In this document: positions 10,440-22,369 of the stretch, piece by piece
Layout: every line of letters begins with the position of its first letter
Numbering within the stretch: the first letter of the stretch is position 1
Assembly (NCBI RefSeq): GCF_000005505.3
Contig: NC_016131.3
Coordinates: 50,577,355-50,641,354, forward strand
Direction of reading: 5' to 3'
Source: Brachypodium distachyon
Lineage: Eukaryota; Streptophyta; Magnoliopsida; Poales; Poaceae
DNA: 64,000 nt
Notes under the pieces: generated by a model
Database searches by the model: none
What the model saw: only the letters and a program-made list of their open reading frames with translations
Told to the model about the DNA's origin: nothing
Position numbers and translations under genes: made by a program

Positions 10440-11180
10440 GATTTCGGGCCTTCTCTAGCATTTGGACGCTAATTGGGCCGAGTTGACGAGCCCGTTTGTC
10501 TCTAGACAAGTGCATTAGGCCCATTGGTAACAAAGCATTAATATTTCTACTGTTCTTCATGTTCAGGCCCACTGGCCTCTCAAAGCTAGCTTCTTCCTTT
10601 CAATGTCTGGCCACCAAGCCAAGCAAATTTTTGTTTCCTTTTCTTTTTGAACCGAGAACATTTGGTAATTTTGATCTGAAAATAAACATAAGTAGCAACC
10701 CTTTGTGCAGGCGTGAAGCTGTCCCTTCTGCATGCAAGCATGTTCATTTTATCTCTTCATTCTTCTCCGGTGCTTCCGGAACCGTCTGGATTAATTTGGT
10801 CATGGCAGACAAACACACAGATGGAAGATACTCCCTCCGATCCATATTAGTTGTCGGAATATTACATGTATCTAGACGCTTTTTAGGCATAGATACATTC
10901 ATATTTAGGTCAATTTGAGACAATTAATATGGATCGGAGAGAGTATATGCTAATTCGATTCCATGGGCATCTGAATCTTTCCTAGAGAGTGTGAGAGATA
11001 GCTATAGGATCATCCAGAGAGAGCAAATAACAGAAATATATCTAGACCGAGAGAGTTGTCTGAATCAAGTCGGAATCGTCCTCCTTTGTCTGAATCCTGT
11101 GTGACATCGGACAGTCGTTTGTCTGAATTTGTCTGTTCCCTTCAAACAACAAAAAAGAGGAGCATCACTTCCTCCTCATC
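10440..11180 (+). repeat. Extra copy of the FNR upstream region
   Basis: Sequence here matches 17240-17810, directly upstream of the FNR gene, in the same order: aggcccattggtaac; ctgaaaataaacataagtag with ccctttgtgcaggc; atccatgggcatctgaatct-type text; tttgtctgaatcctgtgtga; and the FNR 5'-leader phrase ttgtctgttcccttcaaa. The match stops about 120 bp short of the FNR start codon and no FNR coding sequence follows. A Stowaway MITE (10831-10943) is inserted in this copy only. Confidence 0.7.
10831..10943. mobile_element. Stowaway MITE
   Basis: Left end ctccctccgatcc, right end ggatcggagagag. The core has atgtatctagacgctttt and atagatacattca. About 113 bp, flanked by TA. It is absent from the equivalent place upstream of FNR, so it inserted after the duplication. 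Confidence 0.85.
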
Positions 11181-11189
11181 TCCTTTCAA

Positions 11190-11890
11190 TTCAAATTTCC
11201 CGCATTGAAAGAGAGACAAGGAGATCTATATTAAACAATTCCAAACATTACAGAAAACCTATGACGCAAAAAAACAAATCCTTCCAGAATTCCCTATCTT
11301 GTTTCACCAGCACGAGTCGATGGTGGTTTGCCGATGTGTCACAAACATTGTGCAGTCGATCACCTTGCTGTTTTTCTTTTTATTGACTGTCGGCCGCGGC
11401 GCTGCCATCCGACAATCATTTCGTCAAATCTCTCCCGCCTGAAGTGACCGTCCGTTGTCTGACTAAGACGTTCACAATTTGTCTCAAGCCTCGCCGACGA
11501 GGCAGGCAGGCGCCGGCAGCTTGAGAACAAAGCCAAGTTACGAAGGCTGTTTTGTAAAGCTATGCTTTCTTTAGTTTCATGTGTTTCCTTTGATTTTCCT
11601 CCAATACCTCACACACGTTGACGAGAAGAGTTAATTTGGAGTGGTAGGTTTTCTTGGCTGTTCGGCAGAGCTGACACAAATTGATCCTATCCGATGTGTT
11701 AGACGATCGATCGATCGACCAATCGGTTTGTATATATATGTTCAAAGGAAAGGTAGTTTTGATGTTAGCTCCTACATGCAACTGCTATGAACCTGATGGC
11801 AGTTTTGCATGATCTACCATCCAATTAATATGAACAGGGTACACACTTAACGGCCGTTTAATTTGTATGAGAACACAGAATCACATTAAC
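11190..11890 (-). pseudogene. Array copy (fifth), protease-5'-end relic
   Basis: The head block (gagatctatattaaacaatt), the coding relic at about 11380-11550 and the middle block (cctccaatacctcacacac; gatgtgttagacgatcgatc; gatggcagttttgcatgatc) are all present. The plus-strand phrase ctctcccgcctgaagtgacc closely resembles ctcttccgcctgacctgacc inside the intact ORF at 7637, a direct link between relic and gene. Confidence 0.6.
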
Positions 11891-11949
11891 GAAACATGTT
11901 ATGAAACTAAAGTAAATTTTGAAATAGTTTTGGACCAGCTAAATCGATT

Positions 11950-12470
11950 AATTAATTTGTCTACTTACATTATTACATATGCGCAATGGAAGCAGCTGAG
12001 CACTAGACGAGTACAAAATTAAGCTGGTCGATGAGCATATATGGATCACCGGCCACTTGCTTGGTCACAACTCCAGTGACCTTAATTGGTCATCCGAGAT
12101 CTTCCCCACAGGAACTTGAGCCTATTAAATTACAGCTACAGCACAATAATTTTCAATGGTCCATTTATCTAGCTAGCAGAAGTTGTTATATGCAGTGCAT
12201 ATTAGTAATTCAGGTCATTCATGCTGAAACACATCATGCAGGGAGCGTCCAAGGACCAACTGATACATATCCACAGCGTTTAATTTCCGGTATTTGCCAA
12301 TGTGCATTTCCATTCAGAATTGAGGACTTTTTTATTCCATTCTTTACCGGCCTTTTTTTATTCCTTTTGAAAAAGAAGGGGAAGGTTGTTATTAAACGAT
12401 TCCAAACAGAGACGAGCTATTTTACTCTCGAGCACCCTGCTCCAGCAATCAGCGCCGTCCGGTCACATGC
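11950..12470. repeat. Partial array head blocks
   Basis: At 12050-12130 there is the gaccttaattggtcatccga phrase (compare 1925). At 12280-12420 there is gtatttgccaatgtgcattt followed by attaaacgattccaaaca, matching the head block. The coding relic and later blocks are missing. No gene seen. Confidence 0.45.
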
Positions 12471-12689
12471 CTCCTGAACGTCCGATTGAGGGTCATGACG
12501 ACAGCGTGAGAATAGCAAACGGAGAAAAGACTAGTCACCGTTGGCAACGTACTATTGGATTCACAGTTCTTTCTGACGAAACACTGTTGCGATCTGAGAA
12601 CAGTTCTACGCCGATGCATTCTCAACGCACATAATGCCAAGCGGATCTGAATCCGGCTCCTTGTGAAATAAGACCCTCGTTCTTCTCTA

Positions 12690-13060
12690 TATATTATTTT
12701 CCTTTGTCCATTCTCTCTCTCAAGAATATGTTTTCTCTCTACTTGATTTCGTTTTTCTCTATGTACATTGTCTCTCAAGAAAATGTGTTTTCTCTCTCCA
12801 TTCTCTCTCAAAATCATGTGTTTTGTCTCTATTCGGTTTCTTTTTTTTCTCTCTCTCTATATATCTATTCTCTCTCTAATATGTGTTCTCTCTTTATCTA
12901 TATATATATATATTCATTATCTCTCAACAATATGCGTTTTCTCTCTATATATATACATATTCGCACTCTCAAGAATATGTGTTTTCTCGCTATATATACA
13001 TATCCACACTCTCTCAAGAATATGTGTTTTCTCACTATATGTATATATATTCTCTCTCCA
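12690..13060. repeat. Degenerate tandem repeat of a CTCTCT/AATATGTGTTTT unit
   Basis: A loose 40-60 bp unit with ctctctcaagaatatgtgtt and tctctctatatatatac phrases repeats about eight times. Several reading frames stay open only because of the repeat. Confidence 0.7.
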
Positions 13061-13064
13061 TAAT

Positions 13065-13179
13065 ACTTCCTCCATTTCATAATTCTTGTCGAAATATTAC
13101 ATGTATCTAGACGTATTTTAGGAATAGATACATCCATTTTTAGAAAAATTTGAGACAAGAATTATGGAACAAAGAAAGT
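13065..13179. mobile_element. Stowaway MITE, diverged
   Basis: Left end cttcctccatttcataattc, right end gaattatggaacaaagaaag, core acatgtatctagacgtattt. A second fragment of the same family lies at 13295-13376 (ctagacattttttaggaata ... ttatgtaacgg) without its left end. Confidence 0.75.
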
Positions 13180-13399
13180 ATGTGTTTTATCTGTACATAC
13201 ATACATTCTCTTTCCTGTAGCACGGTCTGGCGTACTGTTTTGTGGGTCCGCATACTGATCCGATCGGTGTGCCTACAGCGTGGAGTACTAGTGGAATTTA
13301 TTGCATATATCTAGACATTTTTTAGGAATAGATATATTTATTTTTAGGTAAATTTGGGACAAGAATTATGTAACGGAAAAATGATTGTTCACTGTGACT

Positions 13400-13980
13400 C
13401 ACTGCTGTTCCACGCAGAGTAGCCATATATTTAATTCAATTTGAGACCTTTCTCCTTCCAAGGTGTGGCTTGCGAACGTACAGTGGCTGTGGGGCAGAGG
13501 TCCTTTGTACGAAAACGCATCTGTACCCAAGTGAAAAGCGACTGTAGGCAGGCGTTAGTGAGACGCTGGTACTGTGTGCTGCCGTCTGGTCGATCTCACG
13601 CGATCTACGGTCAAGACAGATGGAGCAGGGTGCTAGAGAGCAAACGAACTTTTTCCTTCCAAATATCACAGAGAACTCAGCCACGGACACTAGCAAAAGA
13701 ACCCGTGTGATTCTACGAAACAATGGAAAGTGTATCAAGCACGAGCCGGTGGAGGCGAAGTCTGGACATTGATTTTTGATTGGGTTGATTTTTATACTGA
13801 GATTGATACCGAGAGTTTTTTTTGGGTTCGGATTGATTTCCATACTGAGATGAATACGAAGAATTTTGGATTTCATGCTAAGAAGATTGATTTATTTAGG
13901 ACTGTTCGTATTATGTTGCGACAAATTTGGACCATACGATAACTTTCGGTAAATCTAAATAGTGGAATTTATGCTACTGA
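13400..13980. other. Intergenic, nothing firmly recognised
   Basis: Unique-looking sequence. A loose repeat around 13780-13870 (tactgagattgataccgag / tactgagatgaatacgaag) is visible. Overlapping open frames on both strands (about 90-146 codons) show no family features. Confidence 0.35.
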
Positions 13981-13989
13981 GATCGTGAA

Positions 13990-14125
13990 TAAGGCGGGAG
14001 GGAAAAAAAATAAGGGGCAGTGACATATTGATTGTAATTGTAATTTTAACGAAGTTGACCGACCAACGCCGACCAACGACGTCCATCCATCACCACCGAT
14101 TCCAATTTAATATATTGTAATAGAT
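13990..14125 (-). repeat. Helitron-like tail fragment
   Basis: The phrases agtgacatattgattgtaat, attttaacgaagttgacc and ccgattccaatttaatatat match the distal part of the elements at 8217-8783. No CTAG end is retained. Confidence 0.45.
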
Positions 14126-14129
14126 ACGA

Positions 14130-14650
14130 AAAAAATCATCTTTCACCAGCATTAGTCGACGGCACGTCAGAATGTTGCTTTCCTTTTATTGACAGTCCGC
14201 CGTGGCGCTGCCGCCCGACAATCGCTTCATCAGAGCTCTCCGACCGGACGTCTGCCTAAGAAGTAGACGGCAATCTGTCTGAATCCCCGCAGGAAGGCAG
14301 TCGCAGGCAGACGGAGAAGAAGAAGCCAATCTTTCATGGCTGCTTGGAAAAGCTGTGTTTGCTTTGGTTTTCCTCCAATACCTCAGCCACATCGACGAGA
14401 AAGGTTATTTTGGGGGAGTAATTGGATGCCGCAAATTTGATTCATTCCGATGTGTTAGACGATCGGCAAATTAGTATTTATATGTTGAAAGGGAAGGTGG
14501 TTTTGATATAAGCTGCTACATGCAACTGCTATGAACCTGATGGCAGTTTTGATACCTACTCACACCTAATCAAGGTGACTATATATGTTACCATCAAATT
14601 AGTATGAATTGGGTACCTACACTTTGCGCCATTTTGTATGAATCACATTA
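14130..14650 (-). pseudogene. Array copy, protease-5'-end relic
   Basis: The coding relic is at about 14190-14345 (plus phrase catcagagctctccgaccgg; compare atcagagctcttccgcctg in the intact ORF). The middle block (cctccaatacctcagccaca; gatgtgttagacgatcgg; gatggcagttttgatacc) runs to about 14640. Reading frames are short and broken. Confidence 0.55.
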
Positions 14651-14856
14651 ACAATATATGCATGCATGTTAATCTAATTAAAGTACCTGTTGAAGTATTT
14701 TAGCCATCAACAAGTCTGGCTTTGGCTGTGTGCATTTTTTACGCAGAAGCCGGGAGTTTGATTATTTTTTTGTATCGTTCGATACGCCGTTGGGATCAAT
14801 AAAAAATTTCATTTTCAAAAGAAAACAAAACAACATCTCTAAAGCAAACTGGACCT

Positions 14857-15104
14857 GGCCCTATTTGTTTGGGCTTCTGCTTCAGCATTTGGTGCTTTTA
14901 GCAATCTCAAAAGCACTTTTCCCGTTTACACATGAAACTGAGAAGCACCTCAGCTTCATGTGTAAACGGGAGAAGTGCTTTTGAGATTGTTGATGATGTC
15001 CGGAGGTGTTTTTCAGCTTCATGTGTAAACGGGGGAAGTGTTTTTGAGATTGCTGATTGCTAGAAGTACCAAAAGTTAAAGTAGAAGGCCAAACAAACAG
15101 GGCC
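14857..15104. mobile_element. Foldback MITE with GGCCCTRTTTGTTTGG ends
   Basis: Left end ggccctatttgtttgggctt; right end, inverted, ggccctgtttgtttggcctt. Inside, 'cttcatgtgtaaacggg' and its inverse cccgtttacacatgaa form further stems. A nearby copy of the target region without the insertion (about 15179-15200) serves as an empty site. Ends and size fit an hAT-like MITE, but I could not define the target duplication. Confidence 0.65.
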
Positions 15105-15560
15105 TTAGTTTACGAGGCCGTGGTCGAGACAAAGTCTCCTGTAATACAGGCCTCGTAGGCTAGATCAGCCTCTCTAAAGCAGACTGGGCCTAGTTTACGA
15201 GGCCTTGGTCGAGACAAAGTGCATTTGTAACAGCCCATCTGCATACAAAGCAAGTCTCTTACTTGTTCTCTCTAGTGCTCATGAAACCATCTGGATTACT
15301 CATACCAACAACATAATTCGATTCTTTGGACATCTGATATGTCCTAGAGAATGCTACAAAATCCAGGCCGTTGTGCATTTCATTTGCATCAATATATACA
15401 TGTACTTTCCTCCATTCATACATCTTTGTCGTGGTTTTAGTTCAAATTTGAACTAAAACGATGACAAGAATTTAGAACACTAATTAGTTGACCAAAAAAT
15501 GTCATTAGTCAGGTCAGGTTCTAACCTGGCCGACCCAAAACCACTATGGATTTAGGGATT
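15105..15560. repeat. Array tail blocks, locally duplicated
   Basis: 'tagtttacgaggccgtggtc' is followed by a second version 'tagtttacgaggccttggtc' at about 15190. The sequence then resembles the FNR-upstream block (gaaaccatctggattactca; attcgattctttggacatct). A Stowaway-like foldback piece (tttagttcaaatttgaac) is at about 15412-15480. No gene. Confidence 0.45.
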
Positions 15561-15564
15561 TCGT

Positions 15565-17230
15565 CACACATGGTGGTTTCTGGTATTGCGAATGTGGGCA
15601 TTTCAATTCAAAACTGAAAATTGTCTTTCTGCTCTATTGGGAAAGAACAAGGAGATCCTTGGTGAAACAACTCCAGCATGACACAAAAGCTAGCAATAAT
15701 AAGAAAAACAATCTGATCATCTTTAGACAACTCTCCATCTTCATCTTTCGCCAGCACGAGTCGACGACACGCTGCCACATATACGGCACAGTTGATCACG
15801 ATGATGTTATCTCTCTCGAGGCCTAATTCAATACAACCTCCCTCCCAAACTCAGAAGAGTAGGATGGTATTTTCACGTTTTTTCTTCTACTTCCTTTTGC
15901 TCTCCTTTTGCCTAATCTTTTTCATTCTTCTGCCTCCTTCCTCTCTTGCAAAGTATCTGCAGCCTAAAGTATTATTTCGACAACCCCATCGGAGAGATTG
16001 TGCAAAATTGTGTCTACTATGAAGGTGTGAAATTTTGTCACGATCCGACAGTGAAATCTCCGGCCAACTCCAAAACACCAAGTGTTGTTCGGATTCCTCG
16101 CGGCCGTTCGTCACAGCATAAATGTCTGACTTGTTCGCATGTTTCCTGTTGATCCAATCAATATTTCGAAGATCCCTTCGGTGAGATTGTGCGGAATTTT
16201 GTTTACTACCATAGTGTAAAATTTCGTCGCGATCCAATAATGGAATCTCCAGAAAACTTGAAAACTCCGAGTGTTGTTTGAATTTCTCGCGCCCCTGTGA
16301 GACAGCACAAACATCCAAATTGTTCTCATGTTCCCCGCTGCCTCAAGAAATATATAGACGATCCCTTCGGTGAGATTGTGCGTAATTTTGTGTACCACTA
16401 CAATGTGAAATTTCGTCGTGATCCAACAGTGAAATCTCCGGAAAATTGCAAAACACCGAGCGTTGTTTGAATTTCTCACAGCCGTGCGGGACAGCACAAA
16501 CGTCTGACTTGTTTGCATGTTTCCCGCTTGCTAAAGAAGTATTTCGCTGATCTCTTCGGTGGGATTGTGCGGAATTGTGTCTACTACAAGATCGTGAAAT
16601 TTCGTCGCGATCCAATGGTGCAATCTCCGGTAAAATCAAAAACACTTAGTGTTGTTAGGAGTCAGACGAAAAGAAAAGAAGAAAATATTAATTAATGACC
16701 ATCATGCTATTTTTTATGAAGAGGTACGGAGTGATCTGGATCGTTTTTGTGTTTTCGTTGGAGGAGAAAGGGGGTGTATTGAATCAGAAGTCATCTCTTT
16801 ATGCACTGTCAGTCGCGGTGCTGCCAACCGACAATGGGGCTTCGTCGGAGCTCTCCAGCACGACGCGGCTACCCGCCGTCTGCCTAGCAAGCTAAACATT
16901 CTTGCAAAGCCCCGCCGACGAGGTAGCCGGAGAACAAGACCCGGAGGTGCGATTGCTCATAGGTAAAGCCGTGCTTCCTGTAGTTTTCTGTGTTTCCTTT
17001 GGTTTTCCTTCAATACCTCACACACATTGAAAAAATAGAAAAGTTACTTGGAGTACTGGACTTAATTTCATGCATGGCTGACACCTCTCTAGTGTGTTGG
17101 ACGATCGATCGACCAATCAGGTTTTATATGTTCAGAGAAAAAAGGTACTTTTGATATTAGCTATACTACATGCAAATGCTATGAACTTGATGGCAGTTTT
17201 GCATGATCCCTGCTTGATCACACCCAAGGT
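15565..17230 (-). pseudogene. Array copy (last), split by a 0.9-kb tandem-repeat insertion
   Basis: The head block is at 15565-15810. The coding relic resumes at about 16800-16960 (plus phrases ggggcttcgtcggagctctc and ccgccgacgaggtagccgg). The middle block is at 16980-17220. About 900 bp of unrelated sequence lies in the head-to-relic interval, including the 189-bp tandem repeats. Confidence 0.5.
15955..16660. repeat. Tandem repeat, nearly 4 units of exactly 189 bp
   Basis: The landmark gagattgtgc (gggattgtgc in the last unit) starts at 15994, 16183, 16372 and 16561, a spacing of exactly 189 each time. 189 is a multiple of 3. In one plus frame each unit reads a related 63-residue peptide with landmarks DPFGEIVRN, VKFRRDP and KTPSVV. 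That frame has only a few stops, each a single-base change from a coding codon in another unit. One minus frame is open for 135 codons. A short hydrophobic ORF start (VFSRFFFYFLLLSFCLIFF) sits just upstream in a different plus frame. Product unknown and probably decayed. Confidence 0.7.
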
Positions 17231-17239
17231 CCAAAACTC

Positions 17240-17810
17240 TTCATATATAGGTAGATTATAGGCCCATTGGTATCAGAACGTTATATTGCTCTTCATGTAC
17301 AGACCCATGCATGACTCTCAATGCTCCTTCAACCCCTTGAATGCCTGGCCGCCAAACGAAGCAGATTATTTTGTGTGTCTTTTAAGCGGGTAAACCAGGA
17401 AAAAATTGGTAAATTTTATCTGAAAATAAACACAAGCAACAACCCTTGTGCAGGCATGAAGTTGTCCCTTCTGCAAGCATCTTCCTTTTCTCTCTTAGAA
17501 TTCTGCTCTGGTGCTTCTGAAACCATCTGAATCAATCTGGTCATGCCAAACACAATTGGCAGATACTACTGGACTAAATTCGAATTCCATGGACATCTGA
17601 ATCTGTCCCTCTAGAGATAGCTACACCTACATGATCCTCCACACAGAGAGAAAATATCAGAAAGATATCTTGAATCAATTGGAATCATCCTGATCCTTTG
17701 TCTGAATCCTGTGTGAGAGCCTGAAAGGACAGTCTTTTGTCTGAATTTGCTTGTTCCCTCCAAAACCAAAGAAAGAGGGGCACCACTTGTCTGAATCCTC
17801 TGCCTTCCAC
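17240..17810 (+). promoter_or_regulatory. FNR upstream region and leader (array member)
   Basis: The DNA directly upstream of FNR is itself part of the repeat array and has a second copy at 10440-11180. Shared phrases include tctgaaaataaacacaagca, gtctgaatcctgtgtgagag and tttgtctgaatttgcttgtt. CT-rich leader sequence follows to the start codon. I saw no convincing TATA box, so the start of transcription is not placed. Confidence 0.5.
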
Positions 17811-17928
17811 TCATCCATCTCCCCTATCTTCTTCTTCTTCTTCCTCCTTAACCTCCCCTTCTTCTTCTTCCACACAGCTCAGTCAGTCCCAGCTGCTTCT
17901 TGATCCCTCTTCCTCACTCACCGCCGCC

Positions 17929-20097
<2,169 letters not shown>

Positions 20098-20643
20098 TTC
20101 TTGTGATCTTATTCCCAATATTTTCCTGTGCATATGTTGCGCATGCCTATTCGTGCGATCAAGATGTAACGTATATAAAGTAGATAAAGGTGTACCTCTG
20201 GTATTTCTGTCATGTTGGTTTATTCCAAGTTTCATATATACACTACTACTTCTGTCAGTTGATTGGTCAGCAAAATAAAAAGAACTATTCATGTCTTCTC
20301 GAGATTACCAACAGTGTTTCACTCCAAAAATTGTCATGTATAATAACTCTTACATGATTGCAGTTAAAGATATGCACTTCTCCAAAAAAAAAAAGTGCAG
20401 AACATACATGGTGATGGCAGTATTACATCTTTGCCTCTGATGTCGCTATCGGGTTTTGATTCAGACCATCTATCCATTTAACCTACTGTCGTTTGGATTA
20501 GAACCTAAACAGCTCCATGAATGGTATAATGGATCTTACATGAGAAACAAGTAAGATTTGGACAAGACAACTTATTGCTGCATTCGTTGTTAAACACCCA
20601 ATCAATTGGGGGGCTGCATGTGTCTCTGTCTTTCAGTCTTGAG

Positions 20644-22230
20644 TCATGGCTGCTGCACTTGCACTTGCTGCAGTTGCAATTCCTGCTTCTCCTTGTCATC
20701 TTGATCAGCTTTTGGAGCCTGTTGCTGCTGCTGTTGTTTCAAGGCCTCCTGCCTCTTGCCCCACAGCAGCAGATACAGCCCGCCAATCACAAACACTGAT
20801 CCCAGCACACTGCAATTTGCATTTTGAACACACACATAAAATTCAGGTGCTAATCTGAATCTGGATGACTGACTGACAAAATGTGTCTGAATCTTCTGAA
20901 ACTCTTAATCTCAGTGTCTGAAAACTCTCTGAACCTGAATCTGTGGCAGAATGTTTACCTTCCGAGGTAGAGCTGTTCATGGAGGACGGTGAAGTCGATG
21001 ATGGAGACGATGATCTGCACGACGGGGATGAAGGCGGCGACGAACACCGGGCCCCGCTTCTCGATGCACCATGTCAGCAGCACGAACGACACGCCGCAGC
21101 CGACCACGCCCTGAAACCAAAATCCCAATCAAATTGGAATCAAATTCAGATCCCAATTTGAATGAATTCAAATCCAACATAACTGAACCAAACGATTAAT
21201 GGAGAAGAAGTTGAGAGAGGTTCAGAATGTCGTACGGCGTAGAGGACGGTGAGGATCTGGAACTTGCTGGTGATGGTCCAGGCGGCGAGGCTGCGGCGGG
21301 CGACGAGGCCGACGGCGGCGACCTGGAGGAAGCTGAGCGCTGACACGAAGGCGTTGCAGGAGTACACATGCGGGTACTTCTTGCTGAGCCGGCCGTGGAC
21401 GAGGAACCAGCAGGAGAGGCACACGCAGTTGCCCAGGATGGCCACCGTGCCCAGCGTCCACTGCGCGTTCCCGTGCGCCGGCGCCGGAGAAGAAGAAGAA
21501 GAAGAAGAAGAAGGATGGAAGCCGGCGGACTGGATGTGGGTGATGGGCACGCCCTTGTAGAAGGTGAGCACCATGGCGCCGCCGAGGGAGACGAGCGTGC
21601 CGATGAGCTTGGAGACGCCCGGCGTGGTGGCGAGGCGGAGCGACTCGGAGCGCGTGGCGACCGCGAGGAGGAAGGTGAGCACGGGCGCCACGTTGGAGAA
21701 GGCCGCCACGAAGGTCGCCGTCGTGTACCTCAGCGCGATGAAGATCATGTACTGCCGCAACGCAGCCCTGAGAAGCCATCGCCATTAGCAAGAATTAACC
21801 AAGAAACAGAGGAACAGAATTCTTATGAACTCTTAGCTTGATAGATTTCATAAAAAAATTACCCGAGAGCGGCGCTGACGAAGAGGTAGGCGAAGATCTC
21901 GAGCGTCATCTTGGGCCTCGACTTGCTGCAAAGAATTAAAGAAACGATCATCGATCATTTACAGGATCATCTCGAATCAAACAAGAAATGATGAACAGGG
22001 GACAGAGCTTGATGATCCATGAATGAATGAATGAAGAAGAAGAACCTCTCTCTGAAGTATGCGATGGGGCCGAGGAAGAGGGCGGCGGTGAGCTGCTGGA
22101 GCGTGACGAGCACGAGCGGGTCCATGCCGCCGTCCATGGCCACCTTCACCAGCGTCACCATCACCGCCGCCACCATGTTCAGCGCCACCATCACCAACAC
22201 CGGCACCACCCCGCCGCCCGTCACCGCCAT
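20644..22230 (-). CDS. WAT1-related (EamA/nodulin-21-type) membrane transporter
   Basis: Five exons in minus order: 22230-22046, 21925-21863, 21767-21236, 21110-20959 and 20809-20644, GT-AG and in phase, 365 aa. About ten hydrophobic helices form two EamA repeats: LVMVALNMVAAVMVTLVKVA at the start, AALRQYMIFIALRYT and FVAAFSNVAPVLTFLLAV in the first half, then WTLGTVAILGNCVCLSCWFL, GVVGCGVSFVLLTWCIEKRG and VLGSVFVIGGLYLLLWGK. The family moves amino acids, auxin or related metabolites across the tonoplast or plasma membrane; the substrate here is unknown. Unusual features are a Ser8 run followed by a Pro/Ala-rich stretch in the middle loop and a Gln-rich tail (QQQQQQ, later QLQQVQVQQ). I chose ATG 22230 (gtgATGG); the codon at 22239 is TTG. 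Confidence 0.9.
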
Positions 22231-22358
22231 CACGATCAATCAATCAATCTCTCTGATAAATCCGGGCGGCCGAGCAAGCAAGCAAACGTCAGTCGGTTAC
22301 TCTTCTGGCGGCCGCGATACGAAGAAGAAGAAGGAACAAGAAGACGAGTTGACGAAGA

Positions 22359-22364
22359 TATATA
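22359..22364 (-). promoter_or_regulatory. Candidate TATA box of the WAT1-like gene
   Basis: The minus strand reads CTATATATC about 130 bp upstream of the chosen ATG, which leaves a normal leader of roughly 100 nt. It is the only TATA-like run close to the gene. Confidence 0.4.
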
Positions 22365-22369
22365 GACGC

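Noticed and set aside
12704..13110. Ser/Tyr/Ile-rich frames of 75-119 codons
   Set aside because: They translate a degenerate ctctct/tatata repeat.
15792..16022. 76-codon frame with a hydrophobic start as an intact secreted protein
   Set aside because: It leaves the repeat frame at once and stops after about 25 more codons. Kept only as a clue for the 189-bp repeat.
17737..17928. N-terminal extension of FNR
   Set aside because: It is in frame but is CT-rich leader sequence; the ATG at 17929 has the better context and gives a standard transit peptide.
21222..21841. 189- and 157-codon frames over the WAT1 exon
   Set aside because: Shadows of the true frame, which carries the membrane helices and joins exons in phase.
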